From contig CM064871.1 of assembly GCA_032719365.1 (NCBI GenBank), positions 33,205,566 to 33,269,565 on the forward strand: a stretch of 64,000 bases of DNA. Direction: 5' to 3'. Shown here piece after piece: positions 43,723-55,726 of this stretch; the first letter of the stretch is position 1; each line of letters begins with the position of its first letter. A model generated the notes under the pieces. The model was not told the origin of the DNA and searched no databases. It saw only the letters and a program-made list of their open reading frames with translations. A program made the translations under genes and the position numbers. This DNA comes from Prinsepia uniflora. Its lineage: Eukaryota; Streptophyta; Magnoliopsida; Rosales; Rosaceae.

Positions 43723-46240
43723 TGTCAGGACCCTTCCTAATCCCCCCGGGATTAACACGGGACACCCCTGATCCCGTCTGACACGGAGTGTCAAACAAGG
43801 GAAATTCCAACTTTAGCCCACTAGGGGCTTCAGAGTACACCAGGATCCGGAGGAGGTATGTGATGTCTCGGTCTCTGCTACAGCCCACATCCGCGATCAA
43901 CCTGAAGGACAATCAAAACATTTAAAAGCCGTGAGTGGACAAAACAATAATTTATAAAAACATTTTTATCGAAGACATTTGTACCGTTCACTAAAAAGAA
44001 TGCATGACATTTGAAAACCATTTATCAATCTGTTAGGGCCTTAGCCCAAAATCGTAAATGAAACCAAGTACACGGGCCACTGCCCAAATCCATGTGGGAC
44101 TCAGCCCAAACCCTGTACACATCACATATCATATAACATATACATATAAATCACATAACCAATCGTGTCACGGTATCTAAAGCTATGCACGTGCTACCCT
44201 GGGTCTCAAAGCCCAAATCTCCCAGGGTCCACCTAGGTCAATTTCCGTAGATCAATGACCCTCCCTGCGGTTATAATCCAAGCCCTCCTGGGAGTAAGGT
44301 ATCCAACGGGGGCGACTCCACTCAGTTAGTGCTTCGTGACTACTCCAGGGTCCACCCAGGCCAACGACCCTCCCTGGAAGAGACATTCCAAATAAGGAAG
44401 ATATATGAATATATATATAACGAAAATATTCATGCATGGTCCTCATAAACCATCATGAACTAGAAATCCATTTAGGGTTCTCGACCCAAAATCATAAACG
44501 TAAAATAACTGGGCCTCGTGCCCAAACTCATGACTCAACTGGGCATCGTGCCCGCTGTCTCAGGGTAAGTCACGATTCTGATCGTAGTGATGCGTGCAAC
44601 CATCCGTCCAGGACTGCCCTCAATCTTGTTATGTCGCAGTGAACGTATCAACCGATGTGACCACCTCTAAATCGTGGTGCACCCATCACCGATCGATATC
44701 CTGAACCGTCAACACTCGGAAGTCGAGCTTCCAGTGGCTGCTCGATGACAGTACGTGCATCATGACCTCTCCGGAAGGAACACATCCTAGTCCGGAGGCG
44801 AGCGTCGTAACGTTCGTCGCCGTGCACATAGCACTCGCCGTGACCACAACTCAGACTTGTAGGTCATCAATAAGGCTACATGCCCGAGACAAAACCAAAT
44901 GGGTCTCATGCCCGAGTTTATCCTTTTTAAATCCAAAATCATTTCATTTAAATCATCGTAGAAATAAAAACCCGCATAGGCACCGTATAAGGCCAAAACC
45001 TTGAAATACGTAACCACACATAAATGCACTCATGGCATCACAAAACAAGTATTAAAACTTATTATAAACATTTATACATGCATCAATTTAGAAAACAAGG
45101 TCCACTCAAAGACTGTCCGAGCTACCGCCTCGATACGAGTGTCATACGGCTCTCTAGGGCCAATCACTGTCACCGGGACTCCAAACCTATCCAAGTCACT
45201 TTAGAGGGTTACGAACTACCTTATTAACCTCTCACTAAAGCCCCATAATTTTCTCAAATTTTAAAGTATTTTTAATCCCGATCCTAAACCTTCGGACGTC
45301 TTGAATAATATCGAAATGGTGTCCAATCTACACGAAACCAGTCCCAAAATGCTCGTTACATCGAAAGGATGATTTCGTGTGTTGGAAGCATCCCAAAAAT
45401 ATGGCCCACGCACCCACACGTGCGGCCTGAAGTCCCTACGGGTGAAGACCACGCGCTGGGCACTAACTAATAATCCCTAAAACTCAGTTTCCAATTTTTT
45501 TAACTAAAACAGTGTTCTCGGGTCACTTACCTCCGCCGTCCATGGCGGCCCATGCCATGGCCACCGTTCAACACGTCCTTCCTCACTCTCTAACTTTCCA
45601 TCAGGTTCCATGAGCAAAGGATTGAGTTTGGGGGTTCGGAGCATGATTGGCCGTGCTTGTTTGAGAGGGAAAATGGGAGATCGGGTTTGGAATGGGGAAT
45701 GAAGGGGGTGATGGGTGATGATGGTATAGAGAAGGAGAAAATGGATGGTGAGGATTGAGAGATTAGATGAGATGGAGGGTTAGGATTGAGAGGTGGGTAG
45801 TTAAATTATAAAATAATAATAATAATAGTATTTAATTAGGATAGATCCACTTTTTAGGGAATTGACCAATGGGATGAGTGACACTTGTCACTCATCCATG
45901 GGTCCCCCTAAAATATCTGCCCAATCCGATATCGCCACGTCATCCCCGTCTCGTAATGCATGCATAGTGAAATCAAACTTCTGTGACCCATAACTTTCCC
46001 GTTCGAAGTCCAATTTCGGCGTGCCGCCTGTCTATGGATTCGTATAGACCCGATCTATGTAACGATCTTCGGCCCTCGACCATCGAACCTGCTGGTCAAA
46101 AAGTTAACATTTTCCCATGACCAGGGGCAAAACGATCATTTTGCATTGTTCGTCCGATTTCGCCCAACTAATCACCGATTAATCTCACTAATCCTCGATT
46201 ATCACTAATCTAACCCCGGAATTCGGGACGGGTCATTACA
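43723..46240 (-). mobile_element. Solo LTR (2.5 kb), minus strand, in chromovirus pol
   Basis: On the minus strand it runs TGTAATGACCCGTCCCG...AAGGGTCCTGACA. Exact TSD ggctc at 43718-43722 and 46241-46245. It interrupts the frame between MSTGGSEP and IEFAVGD of the post-integrase region. No internal domain. It is the same family as the outer solo LTR at 55195-61275, sharing the start and a 'GATGAGTGACA...TGTCACTCATC' inverted motif (45873-45897). Confidence 0.95.
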
Positions 46241-46245
46241 GGCTC

Positions 46246-47300
46246 TGACCCGCCAGTCGACATAGCTTTTTTAATGATCTTGTACCATCTTCAATCTTTC
46301 TTTGATAATACGAACCTTTTCCTAGGTCATAGCCATGATATCAGGCGTCAATACAGCCCTCTCGCCTACCTTAGTCGAACATATCGACGTCCTACACTGT
46401 CGTCTATAAAAGGCTTCAAATGGAGCCATTCTAATACTCGATTGATAGTTGTTGTTGTAGGAAAATTCCATCAATGGTAGGAGCGTGTCCCAAGTATCCT
46501 AAAATTGTAGTACACACACACTCTCATCATATCCTCCAAAATCTGAATAGTTCTCTCTGACTATCCATCTGTTTGAGGATGAAATGCAATGCTAAAATGT
46601 AGCCTTGTACCAAGGGCTTTCTCTAAGCTTCACCAAAATCTCGATGTAAACCACGGATCTCGATCCAAAACTATTGACTCTAGCATCCCATACAATTTGA
46701 TTAACCCGTCAATAAACAAACGGGCAACCCGTTCCAATTTGAAGTTTTAGCGCACTAGCAAGAAATAAGCCGACTTCGTAGGTCTATCCACAATCACCAA
46801 GACCCCATCAAACCTGCTCTGTGTCCTTGTCAATTTGAATACAAAGTCCATGGTTATGTGATCCCATTTCCACTCAGGGATCGGAAGTGGCTGTAAGGCT
46901 CCATACAGTCTCTATCGTTCAGCCTTTACATGTTGGCAAGTCAAACATTTACTAACGTACTCTGCAATCGCTCTTTTCATCCCTACCCACCAGTAATGCT
47001 CCTTAAGCATACGATAAATCTTTGTTCCTCCTAGATGCATCGCATATGCTGAGCTATGGGCCTCCTCAAGAATCTTACTCCTCAATTTTGCATTCACATG
47101 CACACAAAAACGACCAAATTTCATTAAAGCTCCATTATTTCGAATAGTGAAATCATGCTGGTCACTTGCTTCAACTTCTATCCTCAGAACACACAAAGTG
47201 GAATCTTGCAGCTGAGCCTCGATAATCCGGTCAATCAAAATGGATCTCACATGGAAACTTGGCCAACAAAGCTTCCTCATTATCCAATCTGAGTATAACT
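46246..47300 (-). pseudogene. Chromovirus integrase
   Basis: The minus-strand frame 47280-46912 gives the zinc-binding N-terminus (HLGGTKIYRMLKEHYWW, CLTCQHVKAE). Further on come EWKWDHITMDFV with the first Asp, a degraded VLDRD block (normally VSDRD) with the second Asp, FHPQTDG followed by the Glu block SERT, and EFSYNNNYQSSI. Several stop codons occur (for example at Trp/Gln positions). A solo LTR lies at its C-terminal side. Confidence 0.85.
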
Positions 47301-47725
47301 CCAGCTCTTCGAAGTTCCACTAAGAAGGCCAAATAAACCAACCTCAGATAGGCTACAAAACCCGCAGACTTTCTGGGATGGTACTCCATCGTGCAATCAT
47401 AGTCCATGATTAACTCCAACCATCATCTCTGTCTCAGATTCAATTCTTTCTAAGTAAAAAGGTGCTTCAAACTCTAGTGATCAGTGAAAATCCGGCATGT
47501 CTCTCCGTACATAAATGTTTCCAAATATTTAGAGCATGTACTACTGCCGCCAGCTCTAAATCATGGGTAGGGTAGTTTGACTCATGTGGCTTTAACGATC
47601 GAGAGGCATAGGTAATGACTCTCTTGTGTTGCATCAACACGCAACCTAATCCCTGCAACGATGCATCACTATATACCTTGTACTCCCCACTATCATTTGG
47701 AAAGGCTAAAACTAGTGCAGAAGTC
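47301..47725 (-). pseudogene. Chromovirus RNase H (C-terminal part)
   Basis: QGLGCVLMQ, VITYASRSLKPHESNYPTHDLELAAVVHALNIW: the standard gypsy RNase H blocks. MELIMDYDCTMEYHPRKSAGFVAYL follows (normally YHPGKANVVADALS), with the nuclear part degraded. The upstream half is separated by the solo LTR at 47731. Confidence 0.85.
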
Positions 47726-48423
47726 AGCCGTGTAACGACCCATCCTGAATTATCGAGATTAATTAAGACTTAATGACGGATTAGCGAGGCTAATTGGGGA
47801 TTAGACGAAGATTAACGGACGTTCAGGCTGAAATTACGATTTTACCCCTAGATGAGGGTAAAAAGTTGACTTTTGACCCGGGAGGTTCGATGGCCGAGGA
47901 GCGTTGCATAGATCGAGTTGGTACGAATCCATAAACAGGCAGCACGTCGAAATCGGACGTTCGACAGAAAAGTTAAGGTTCATGGAAGATTTCAAGAACT
48001 ATTCAAAATGGCATGTTTTACGAGGCGGTTGACTTTTGTTTTGTCTTATGTGGGCTCAGATCTTTCCCCATGCCCAATGGATGAGTGAAAAGTGTCACTC
48101 ATCCATTGCCTATCACCCCACATTCATGCATATCTTCCTCATCTGTTCCATTCTCACAAACCCGCAACACACACACGACCCACCCCAAAAATCTCGAACC
48201 CACAACCCTCAATCCTCATTTGATGCTATTGGTGTAAAGAGATAAGTGAAAGAGGAGGGAAAGGTTAGTCGAACGGCGACAGGATCGGAGGCCGTCGGGG
48301 ATGGTGGCGAGGAAACCAAAAAGACTGTAAGTTTTGGTTTGAAAATCGAATACATGTTTTTAGAGGTTTTTTATTTGTTCTAAGAATTGGAATGACTTTC
48401 TGGTGGTCCTAGGAGCATAATGG

Positions 48424-49137
48424 AATTGGAATCGTTGCCGGAGGTGGCCGGAGACGGCCGGAAACCGAGGAAAATAGGTCGTTCTTTCTTCGATCTAAAG
48501 GTATAACCTTTGACTTGTTTTCCTTGTTTTGAAATGGTAGGATGATAGGAATAGGAAGAACGAATAGCTAGGATTTGGAAGGAGTGAAAATTTCTGAAAA
48601 ATGAGGGAGAACCGGCCTCGTCGGACTGGTTGGACCGGATTTACAGTGAACCGGGTTTGGACCGATTCATGCGAGGTTGACGATGACACTGTTCATCACG
48701 CATGTCTTTCATGCGCAGGCTCTTTGAGCGACGCGTGAGGGTGCGTGAGCCATCCTTTGGGGAAATTTCCAACATGTAATTGGAATCGTGGCCGGAGGTG
48801 GCCGGAGACAGCCGAAAACCGAGGAGGAAAACAGGTCGTCTGTTCTTCGATGTAAAGGTATAACCTTTGAATTTTTTTTCCTTTTTTTGAAATGGTAGGA
48901 TGATAGGAATGGGAAGGACGAATAGGTAATAATTGGAAGGAATGAAAATGGCTGAAAAATGAGAGAGAACCGGTCTCGTCGGACCGGCTGGACCGGATTT
49001 ACAGTGAACTGGGTTTGGACTGGTTCACGTGAGGTTGACAATGGCACTGTTCATAGCGTGTGGCTTTCACGCGTAACCCCTTTGGGTGGCGAGTAAGGGC
49101 GCGTGAGCCATCCTTTGGGGAATGTTCCAACATGTAA
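48424..49137 (+). repeat. ~355-bp tandem duplication inside solo LTR
   Basis: 48424-48777 and 48778-49137 are diverged direct repeats (shared 'aattggaatcgt', 'ggtggccggagac', 'aaatggtaggatgatagg'). The matching minus-strand ORFs (with REPVQTQFTVNPVQPVRR-like text) only reflect the repeat. Confidence 0.85.
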
Positions 49138-49669
49138 TTTCATCTGTTCAATGTAACGAAGATTTTGGGACTAGTTTCGTGTCGATCGGATCTGAAGGTT
49201 TAAGATCGACTTTAAAAATAGTTAAAAATTTCAGAAAATTACGGGGATTTAGTGAGGGGTTATTTAAGTGGTTAGTAACCCTCTAAATTAATTTAGACAG
49301 GTTCGGGAACCCCAGAGGCAACGATTGGCCCGGGAGAGGCTTATGGCGCGCGATCGAGGCGCGGCTTCGGACTGTCTGTGAGTGTACCTTTCTTTCTAAA
49401 TCGATGCATTCATAAATGTTTATAAATGTTTTAATTACATATTTTGTGATGCCATGAGTTCATTTGTTTGTGGTAGCCTAAGATTTACGTATTTTCACAT
49501 ATTTCGAGATTTCCGGTTTTATACGATGCTTGTATGTGCTAGGTTTTCAATGAGGGTTTAATGAATGAGTTTTAGATTTGGAAATATGAAATCTGGAATG
49601 AGACCCATTTGATTGGAAACTCTCAGACTTAGATTCCATTTGATTTGATGCGGCCCATTTGAGTTATAC

Positions 49670-49900
49670 GATCAGGCCGAGGGTCCCGTTGGTTTACGAA
49701 TTCGGGCTTGAGGCCTAGTTGTTTGTAAGCTTGAGGCCCTGTTGATTATGAAATTGGGCTCGAAGCCCCGTTGATTTATGGTATCGGGCTCGAGGCCGCG
49801 TTATTTGTGAAATCGGGCTCGAGGCCCCGTTATTGTGGTATCGGGCTTTAGGCCATGTTGATCGTGAAATCGGGCTTAAGTCCCAGTTTGATTTATGAAA
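49670..49900 (+). repeat. Degenerate ~40-bp array in solo LTR
   Basis: About six units of the 'gaaatcgggctcgaggcccc' type. A related array is at 60060-60330 in the outer solo LTR. Confidence 0.7.
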
Positions 49901-50929
49901 TGAGAATTCCGGTTTCAGACCCTGTTGAACTGTGAATTTAGACCGAGGCCTGTGAAAATGGATTTGAATCGGATTCGAGGAATTCTGTTGAGATTCGGGT
50001 GTTAGACCCAGTTGAGAAAGAAAGTATATTTGAAATGTATAAACCCTCCACATGATTTGATTTGGTCTCCTCCAGACGTCGACCTGGAGAGTCATGATCC
50101 ACTACCCGGAATGAGTATCCACATAGGGAACCTATTCCAGGAGTGGGAGTTATGATGTCGTCCCGGACTAGATTTCAGAGAGATGCTTATACTAGATCCG
50201 ATTACAGAGCCTCTCAGATGGAGAATTCCTGGGGGTAGACTCGGAGTGAAATCCCAAGTAGTGTGTACACTTGTATATAGATGAATCGTGACATATATCG
50301 GGGATATGTTCCCTAGGGGCTGTGTGCCCCGAGCTGGCATCTTCTCGGAAGTGCCGAGGATGGGTTATACGTATATCTATATGTATGAGGTTTTCTTACG
50401 GAAAGTGGTTTGGGGCGGAGACCCTATGTTCTATGTTTTGGAAAATGTTTTGGGGTTAAGACCCTGTGTTCTATGGTTGGTTTTCACTGAGAAAAGTTTT
50501 GGGCTGAGACCCACATGACGTGATTTGGGCAGAGTCCCACATGATTGGTTTTGGGGCTGAGTCCCCATGTATTGATTTACGGTTTCGGTCCAAGGCCTAA
50601 ATGGTTTTGTAAATGTTTTGATATATGGTTTTTGAATGCATGCATATTTTTAGTGAAGTGCATAAATATCTTTTGTGAAAAGTCTTTATTAAAAATATTT
50701 GTTTTGTCTACTCACGACTATTGATGTTTTGAATGCCCTTCAGATTGATCGCGAATCCGGGCTGTAGCAGAGACTAAGACATCACACTCCTCCTTTGGAT
50801 CCTGGTGCTCTCTAGTAGTCCCGGTTGGGCTAAAAATGGAATTATCCCTGGTCTGACATTTTGTGTCAGACGGGAGCAGGCACGTCCCAGGTTAATCCAG
50901 GTGGATTTGGGACGGGCCCTGTCAAGCCG

Positions 50930-51700
50930 TCTCTTCAATTCCTGGAAATTTTGTTGGCAGTGTTCATTCCAAACGAACTTAACCCCTTTTCTAGTCAACG
51001 GGGCAGCTATAGTAGAAAAACCCTCAATAAAGTGTCTGTAGTACCTAGCTAACCCTACAAAACTCTAGATCTCAGAAACAGTCTTTGGTTACACCCAATT
51101 GATTACAGCTTCTATCTTCTGGGGGTCCACACTAATCCTCTCAGCCAAAATTACATGCCCCAAGAAGCTTATACTATTCAACCAAAATTTACATTTACTC
51201 AACTTGGCATACAGTTGGTTCTTCCTTAATCTGTTTAGCACCAACCTCAAATGTTTCTCGTGTGCCTTGGCACTCTAGGAATATACCAGGATGTCATCGA
51301 TGAACACAATCATAAACCGATCCAGATATGACCGAAATACCCGATTCATCAAATCCATTAATGCAGCTGGTGCATTTGTCAACCAGAACGGCATTACAAG
51401 AAACTTATAATGGTCATTTCTTATTCGGAAAGCAGTCTTTGGAACATCTCTCTCAGCTATCCTCAACTGATGGTATCCAGACCGACTATCAATCTTCGAA
51501 AAATACTTGTCCCCTCTCAACTGGTCGAACAAATCATCTATCCGAGGTAGAGGATAGTTATTCATCACTGTTACTTTGTTGAGTTGTCGATAATCTATAC
51601 ATAGTCCCAGGCTACCATCGTTTTTCCCTTGAGTTCCCTTAGCTCAACTGGTGTCGTAAGATATGGTGTCTGAGATATAGGTCGAGTGCCTGGTAGTCAT
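50930..51700 (-). pseudogene. Chromovirus reverse transcriptase
   Basis: Frame 51568-51275 gives NNYPLPRIDDLFDQL, YFSKIDSRSGYHQLRI, KTAFRIRNDHYKFLVMPFWLTNAPA and the catalytic FIDDILVYS (Asp pair kept). Substitutions at usually invariant sites include DSRSGYHQ (normally DLRSGYHQ) and PFWLTNAPA (normally PFGLTNAPA). Downstream, KGVKFVWNEHCQQNFQELKRRL leads into RNase H, which is cut by the solo LTR. Multiple stops. Confidence 0.88.
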
Positions 51701-51849
51701 AGTAAGTCATAGTAAGTCCTCTGGGAATACATCTGGGAATTCCCGCACCATTGGTATGTCCTCTGCTCTCTCGGGTGTAGCATGTCCCTCCATTACATGA
51801 GCCAAGCTACCTTGACAGCCTTTCCTCAGTAATCTATCTGTTGTAAGAG

Positions 51850-52410
51850 CAGATAGAAACTCTCTCTGATCTCCCTAGAAAGTCACCTCAGGTAAATTCG
51901 AACTCTGGATTCTCACCTTCTTATTGAAACAGTCAATAAAAGCATGATGTACCGACAACCAGTCCTTCCCAAGTATGACATTGAAATCTTGCAACTCCTG
52001 GAGTACTAGATCTGCTGCTAGACCAACTCCCTCTATCATTACTGGATAATCTCGAATTACGAGATTTACTACATATATCTCCCCAACATGTCTACTAACT
52101 CCCATATCACAATCCAATGGAGAAATCTCTCTATCTGCCAACGACGCAAAACCCCCAGAAATGAAAGAATGTGTAGCCCAAGGATTTATCAAGAAATGTG
52201 CAACATGACCAAAGATTGGGAGTATACTTGTTACCACATCGGGAGCTACTCGAGCCTCATACTGAGTCGTTGCAAACACGCGGGTATGTGCTCCTAGTGC
52301 CCGGCCTCGTCCTCGTGGTCCATTGTAGCCCCGTCTTGCTCCTCTCGGACTTGTCATGCTGAAGCTCGAGGATGCACTGGGCTCCTGCTCCATAACAACT
52401 CGCCCGACAC
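51850..52410 (-). pseudogene. Chromovirus protease
   Basis: Frame 52393-51875 (172 codons). Residues 68-78 read FLINPWATHSF where LVDPGATHSF is expected, so the catalytic Asp is Asn (codon 52184-52186) and the flap-side Gly is Trp. DFNVILGKDWLSVHHAFIDC, the conserved C-terminal block of Del/Tekay proteases, follows. Inactive. Confidence 0.85.
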
Positions 52411-53313
52411 CACTATTGGCTGGTAAATAAGGGCAACGTCACTCGATATGTCCCGTTTCTCAACAAAAATAGCACACCACCATGCCCGTCTGATTGGACC
52501 AACTGCTCTGTCTAGCACTGGAGCTAGATGATGTTCCTCTGAACCGAGCCAACTGAGTGTGTCTAACTCCCAAGCTCCGATCACCTCTATTGGCACTATA
52601 CCTGAAACGACCTCCTCCAAAAGACCCCGAACTAGAACTACCCCTCCTTGGAATTCTCTGGCTCAACAGTCTAGTGAAATGACGCTCTATGTGGTGTCCA
52701 AGGCCTGTATGCTGTTGTGGTGTCGAAAAACTGGCTTCGACTCTAGTCTCAGCATCTGCTAACTCTCGGAGGGTAGCATAGGATCCGACCGTCACTATGG
52801 CCCGCACATCGTTCCTCAACCCAAACTCAAAATGGCGGTATTTATCTTCCTCAGGTGCCACATACCATGGAGAAAAGCAGGATAAAGCAAGGAATGCCTA
52901 CTCGTACTCAGGCACCGTCTTGGTTCCCTGTTGCAACTACAAGAACTCAACCTCTCTTTCCACCTAGTAGGAAAGAGGGTAGAACTGGTCCATGAAACGA
53001 CTGCGGTAAGCCTCCCAAGTTAAGGTATCATCATCCAAACCGGTCATCTACAATCCGCACCACTAGCTATAGACATGGCCACCCACGAGAAACGTGGCCA
53101 ATAGTACCCTATCAGCAGGGGAACACCTTATAACTGCGAAAATCCTCTCCGACCAAGTGATCCACTCATAATCCTAGTCGGGCGTGGTCTGTACGGAAAA
53201 CACAGTTGCTCCCAACCTCTAGGCTCCCTTGATATTAGGGCCCTTAAGCTCATCGGTAAGTCATACGGGGGCTCACATCTCGGAGGCATATCGCAAGTGT
53301 CTGATAGAAACAT
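52411..53313 (-). pseudogene. Chromovirus gag
   Basis: Pieces in several frames: ERIFAVIRCSPAD and FMDQFYPLSY with stops, then frame 52861-52460 with EEDKYRHFEFGLRNDVRAIV and an Arg/Ser/Gly-rich stretch. A CCHC knuckle follows (C-x2-C-x4-H-x4-C, about 52465-52425) with stop codons at two internal positions. The native protein would be the capsid/nucleocapsid of the element. Confidence 0.8.
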
Positions 53314-53360
53314 ATATTAGTACAACTATCATACACAAATTCTACAGTCTATGACAGATG

Positions 53361-53379
53361 ACCATATGCTTTGATACCA
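53361..53379 (-). other. Chromovirus primer-binding site
   Basis: Minus strand TGGTATCAAAGCATATGGT, three bases after the 5' LTR end. It matches the initiator tRNA-Met type TGGTATCAGAGC with one change in the core. Confidence 0.85.
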
Positions 53380-53382
53380 CGC

Positions 53383-54896
53383 TGACAGGACCCGTCTCGA
53401 CTACCCCTTTGTAATCATGTAGGTCCTGTTTCCGTCTAACACGTACATAACAATATACTAAACCAGGGATAAAGAAACATACATAAACTATAATTAAAAC
53501 AGTCCAACTAGTTAACAGTAAATACAGAGCAGTCATGATTGTACAATATGTTACAACAACAAAAGGACCTACTCTAATAAAACGAGAGTAAATGGCAGCG
53601 GATATGATATGCCCTTGTTCGTAGACTAGCCCCGACACCTACACAATCGGCCTAGAGGGTTAGTAAAACACCAAAAGTGTGAATGAATAAAAATAAATAA
53701 GTTATAAACTCATTTTCCAAAATCAATAGTTTACCCCTCAGTTTTATAAAGCATGCATGCATAATCAGTGAAATCATTTCTTTTAAGTAAAACAGTATAT
53801 AATAAACTTCTGGACGCAAGAAATATTAAAAAGCATTTGGCACTCATTTTCTTGCCAAATCCAAGTCTCAGTCTCATAACATAACCTGTCACGATCTTCG
53901 TGCAAAGCGTACCAATAGGCTCTAGGACAGCTCATGCCCAAGCACGTCGCCGCGAACAATCAACGGACAACATTCATATCGTCGTGAACTCGTCTGTGAC
54001 CAATGTCATATACCATCACTCCCTAGACTGAGCCTCCCACGGCTGCTCGTCAACAGGTAGTGCATCGTGACCTCTCCGGGGAGGACACATCCCATCCCAG
54101 AGGCGAGCAACAATACCATACATTCAGTGTCAATACTAACGAAGAATAGTCACAACAAAAACAATGGAAATACATTTCATAAGTAGTTGTATTTTCAAAT
54201 CGAAATAGTTGTTTTGCATAGGGTCTCAGCCCAAAACATAGTTTCCACAACATCGTAAAACAGCGTCTAGTATTCATTTCACCAAATCATGCTCAAATCA
54301 TTGCATCAACATTTAATCAATTCATCATTGTAAATCATATGAAAACTTGCATTTCAAATCATACTATGCATGCATCATTTCAAAAGTCGAAGTCTACTCA
54401 CACACGGTCCAAGCTGCTAGCTCAATCTTGAGCTGGACGTCCCTCGGAAGTCTCGGGACCATTTCTACTTGTCAAACACAATGAGTAATGGTCACTAGAC
54501 ATGGACAATAGCTTAGGTTAGAAAACTCTCGACACTAAAACAGTAAACGCAACCCGAACGCGTAACCGGAGGCTAAAACCCATCCAAACACCACCCAAAC
54601 GACCTCCGATCGACCTGAAACCACCATCATTGGATTCAGATCATCGAAAACTTTCGAACAAGATTTGTTTGACCTTGAAATTCATGCCAATGAGCTCTGA
54701 CGTGCTAGTCAAAGTTTGGTCAACGCTGGTCGTCGTCGGTCAACGCTAGCCAACTCCCGATTTACGTCATGGGTCTTAGTTAATTTCTAAATAATCTCTC
54801 GGGTCAAAAGTCAACGTTTTCCCTTTCCAAGGGTAAAATGGTCATTTTACATTCAATTTTTCGAATTTACATTTCTTATAAGTCTAGGTTGTTACA
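53383..54896 (-). repeat. Chromovirus 5' LTR
   Basis: 1514 bp; minus strand TGTAACAACCTAGAC...GACGGGTCCTGTCA. About twice the length of the deleted 3' LTR. Confidence 0.92.
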
Positions 54897-54901
54897 CATA
54901 T

Positions 54902-55189
54902 ATAATGGGTGCAAATTTCCCAACAAAGGTAACTAATACTCACTATTCACTATTACTCTACCAAACTTACTATTTACTACTTCTTCTTACGAACAACGTT
55001 CTAACTTGACCGTTAGAGAATCTTAGGTCGGCACTACACAGGTGCCAGTACTAACGGAAGACCTATGACTCTTCCTAATCCACAGGTCATGAGGAGGAAC
55101 ACGTATCGCATGGTGATTGGATGACGAGTAATTGACAATTGAAATATTTTGTGCTTCAACAATCTTCATCCTCATATTAAAAAAGCACA
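54902..55189. other. Resumed Tat element, non-coding
   Basis: Sequence between the chromovirus and the next solo LTR. It is AT-rich, with a 'cactattcactattactctacc' stretch. No gene seen. Probably the same segment as 41332-42595 (distal Tat/LTR). Confidence 0.4.
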
Positions 55190-55726
55190 GATTTTGTAAC
55201 GACCCGTCCCGAATTCTAGGATTAGATTAGTGACTAATCACCATTAGTGAGGTTAATCGGTAATTAGTGAGGCTAATCCGTGATTAGTGGGCGAAATCGG
55301 ACGAACGATGCAAAATGATCGTTTTACCCTTGGGCGTGGGTAAAATGTTGACTTTTCATTCTGGCGGTCAAATGGACTTTGATCGATGACTGTGACGTAG
55401 TTCGGGACGTTACGAGTTCATAGACAGGTGGGACGTTCAATTCCGACATTCGAGGAAAAAGTTATGACGTTCGGAAGTTCAAGGGCATTTTGGTAATTTT
55501 GGTTAAAAAGGGGTAAATAGTTGACTTTTTTATCAGGAGGTTCGATGGCCGAGGGCCGAGGACCATTACGTAGATCGGGGTGATATGAATCCGTAGACAG
55601 GCGTCACGCTGAAATCGGACTTCGAACGGGAAAGTTATGGGTCACGGAAGTTCGATTTCACTATGCACGTACTTCGAGATGATGATGATTTGGCAATATC
55701 TGATTGGGCAGATATTTTAAGTGGAT

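Larger units (their letters stand above)
47731..50924 (+). mobile_element. Solo LTR (3.2 kb), plus strand, in chromovirus pol
   Basis: TGTAACGACCCATCC...GGACGGGCCCTGTCA with exact TSD agccg (47726-47730, 50925-50929). It holds a ~355-bp tandem duplication (48424-49137) and a degenerate array of 'atcgggctcgaggccccgttg' units (49670-49900). No primer-binding site, internal domain or partner LTR. It lies opposite in orientation to the host element. Confidence 0.95.
42601..54896 (-). mobile_element. Tekay/Del-type chromovirus, minus strand, with two nested solo LTRs
   Basis: Exact TSD catat at 42596-42600 and 54897-54901. 5' LTR 54896-53383, primer-binding site 53379-53361, then gag, protease, RT, RNase H, integrase and a degenerate chromodomain in that order on the minus strand, a polypurine tract (43320-43307) and 3' LTR 43306-42601. 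Solo LTRs at 43723-46240 and 47731-50924 lie inside pol. All coding parts carry stops and frameshifts. The 'ATTTCGGGGACGAAATTTTTG' type sequence before the polypurine tract is usual for Tekay/Del elements. Confidence 0.93.

Noticed and set aside
48495..49047. Paralogous small proteins with VQTRFTVNPVQPVRR
   Set aside because: They reflect the ~355-bp tandem duplication in a solo LTR.
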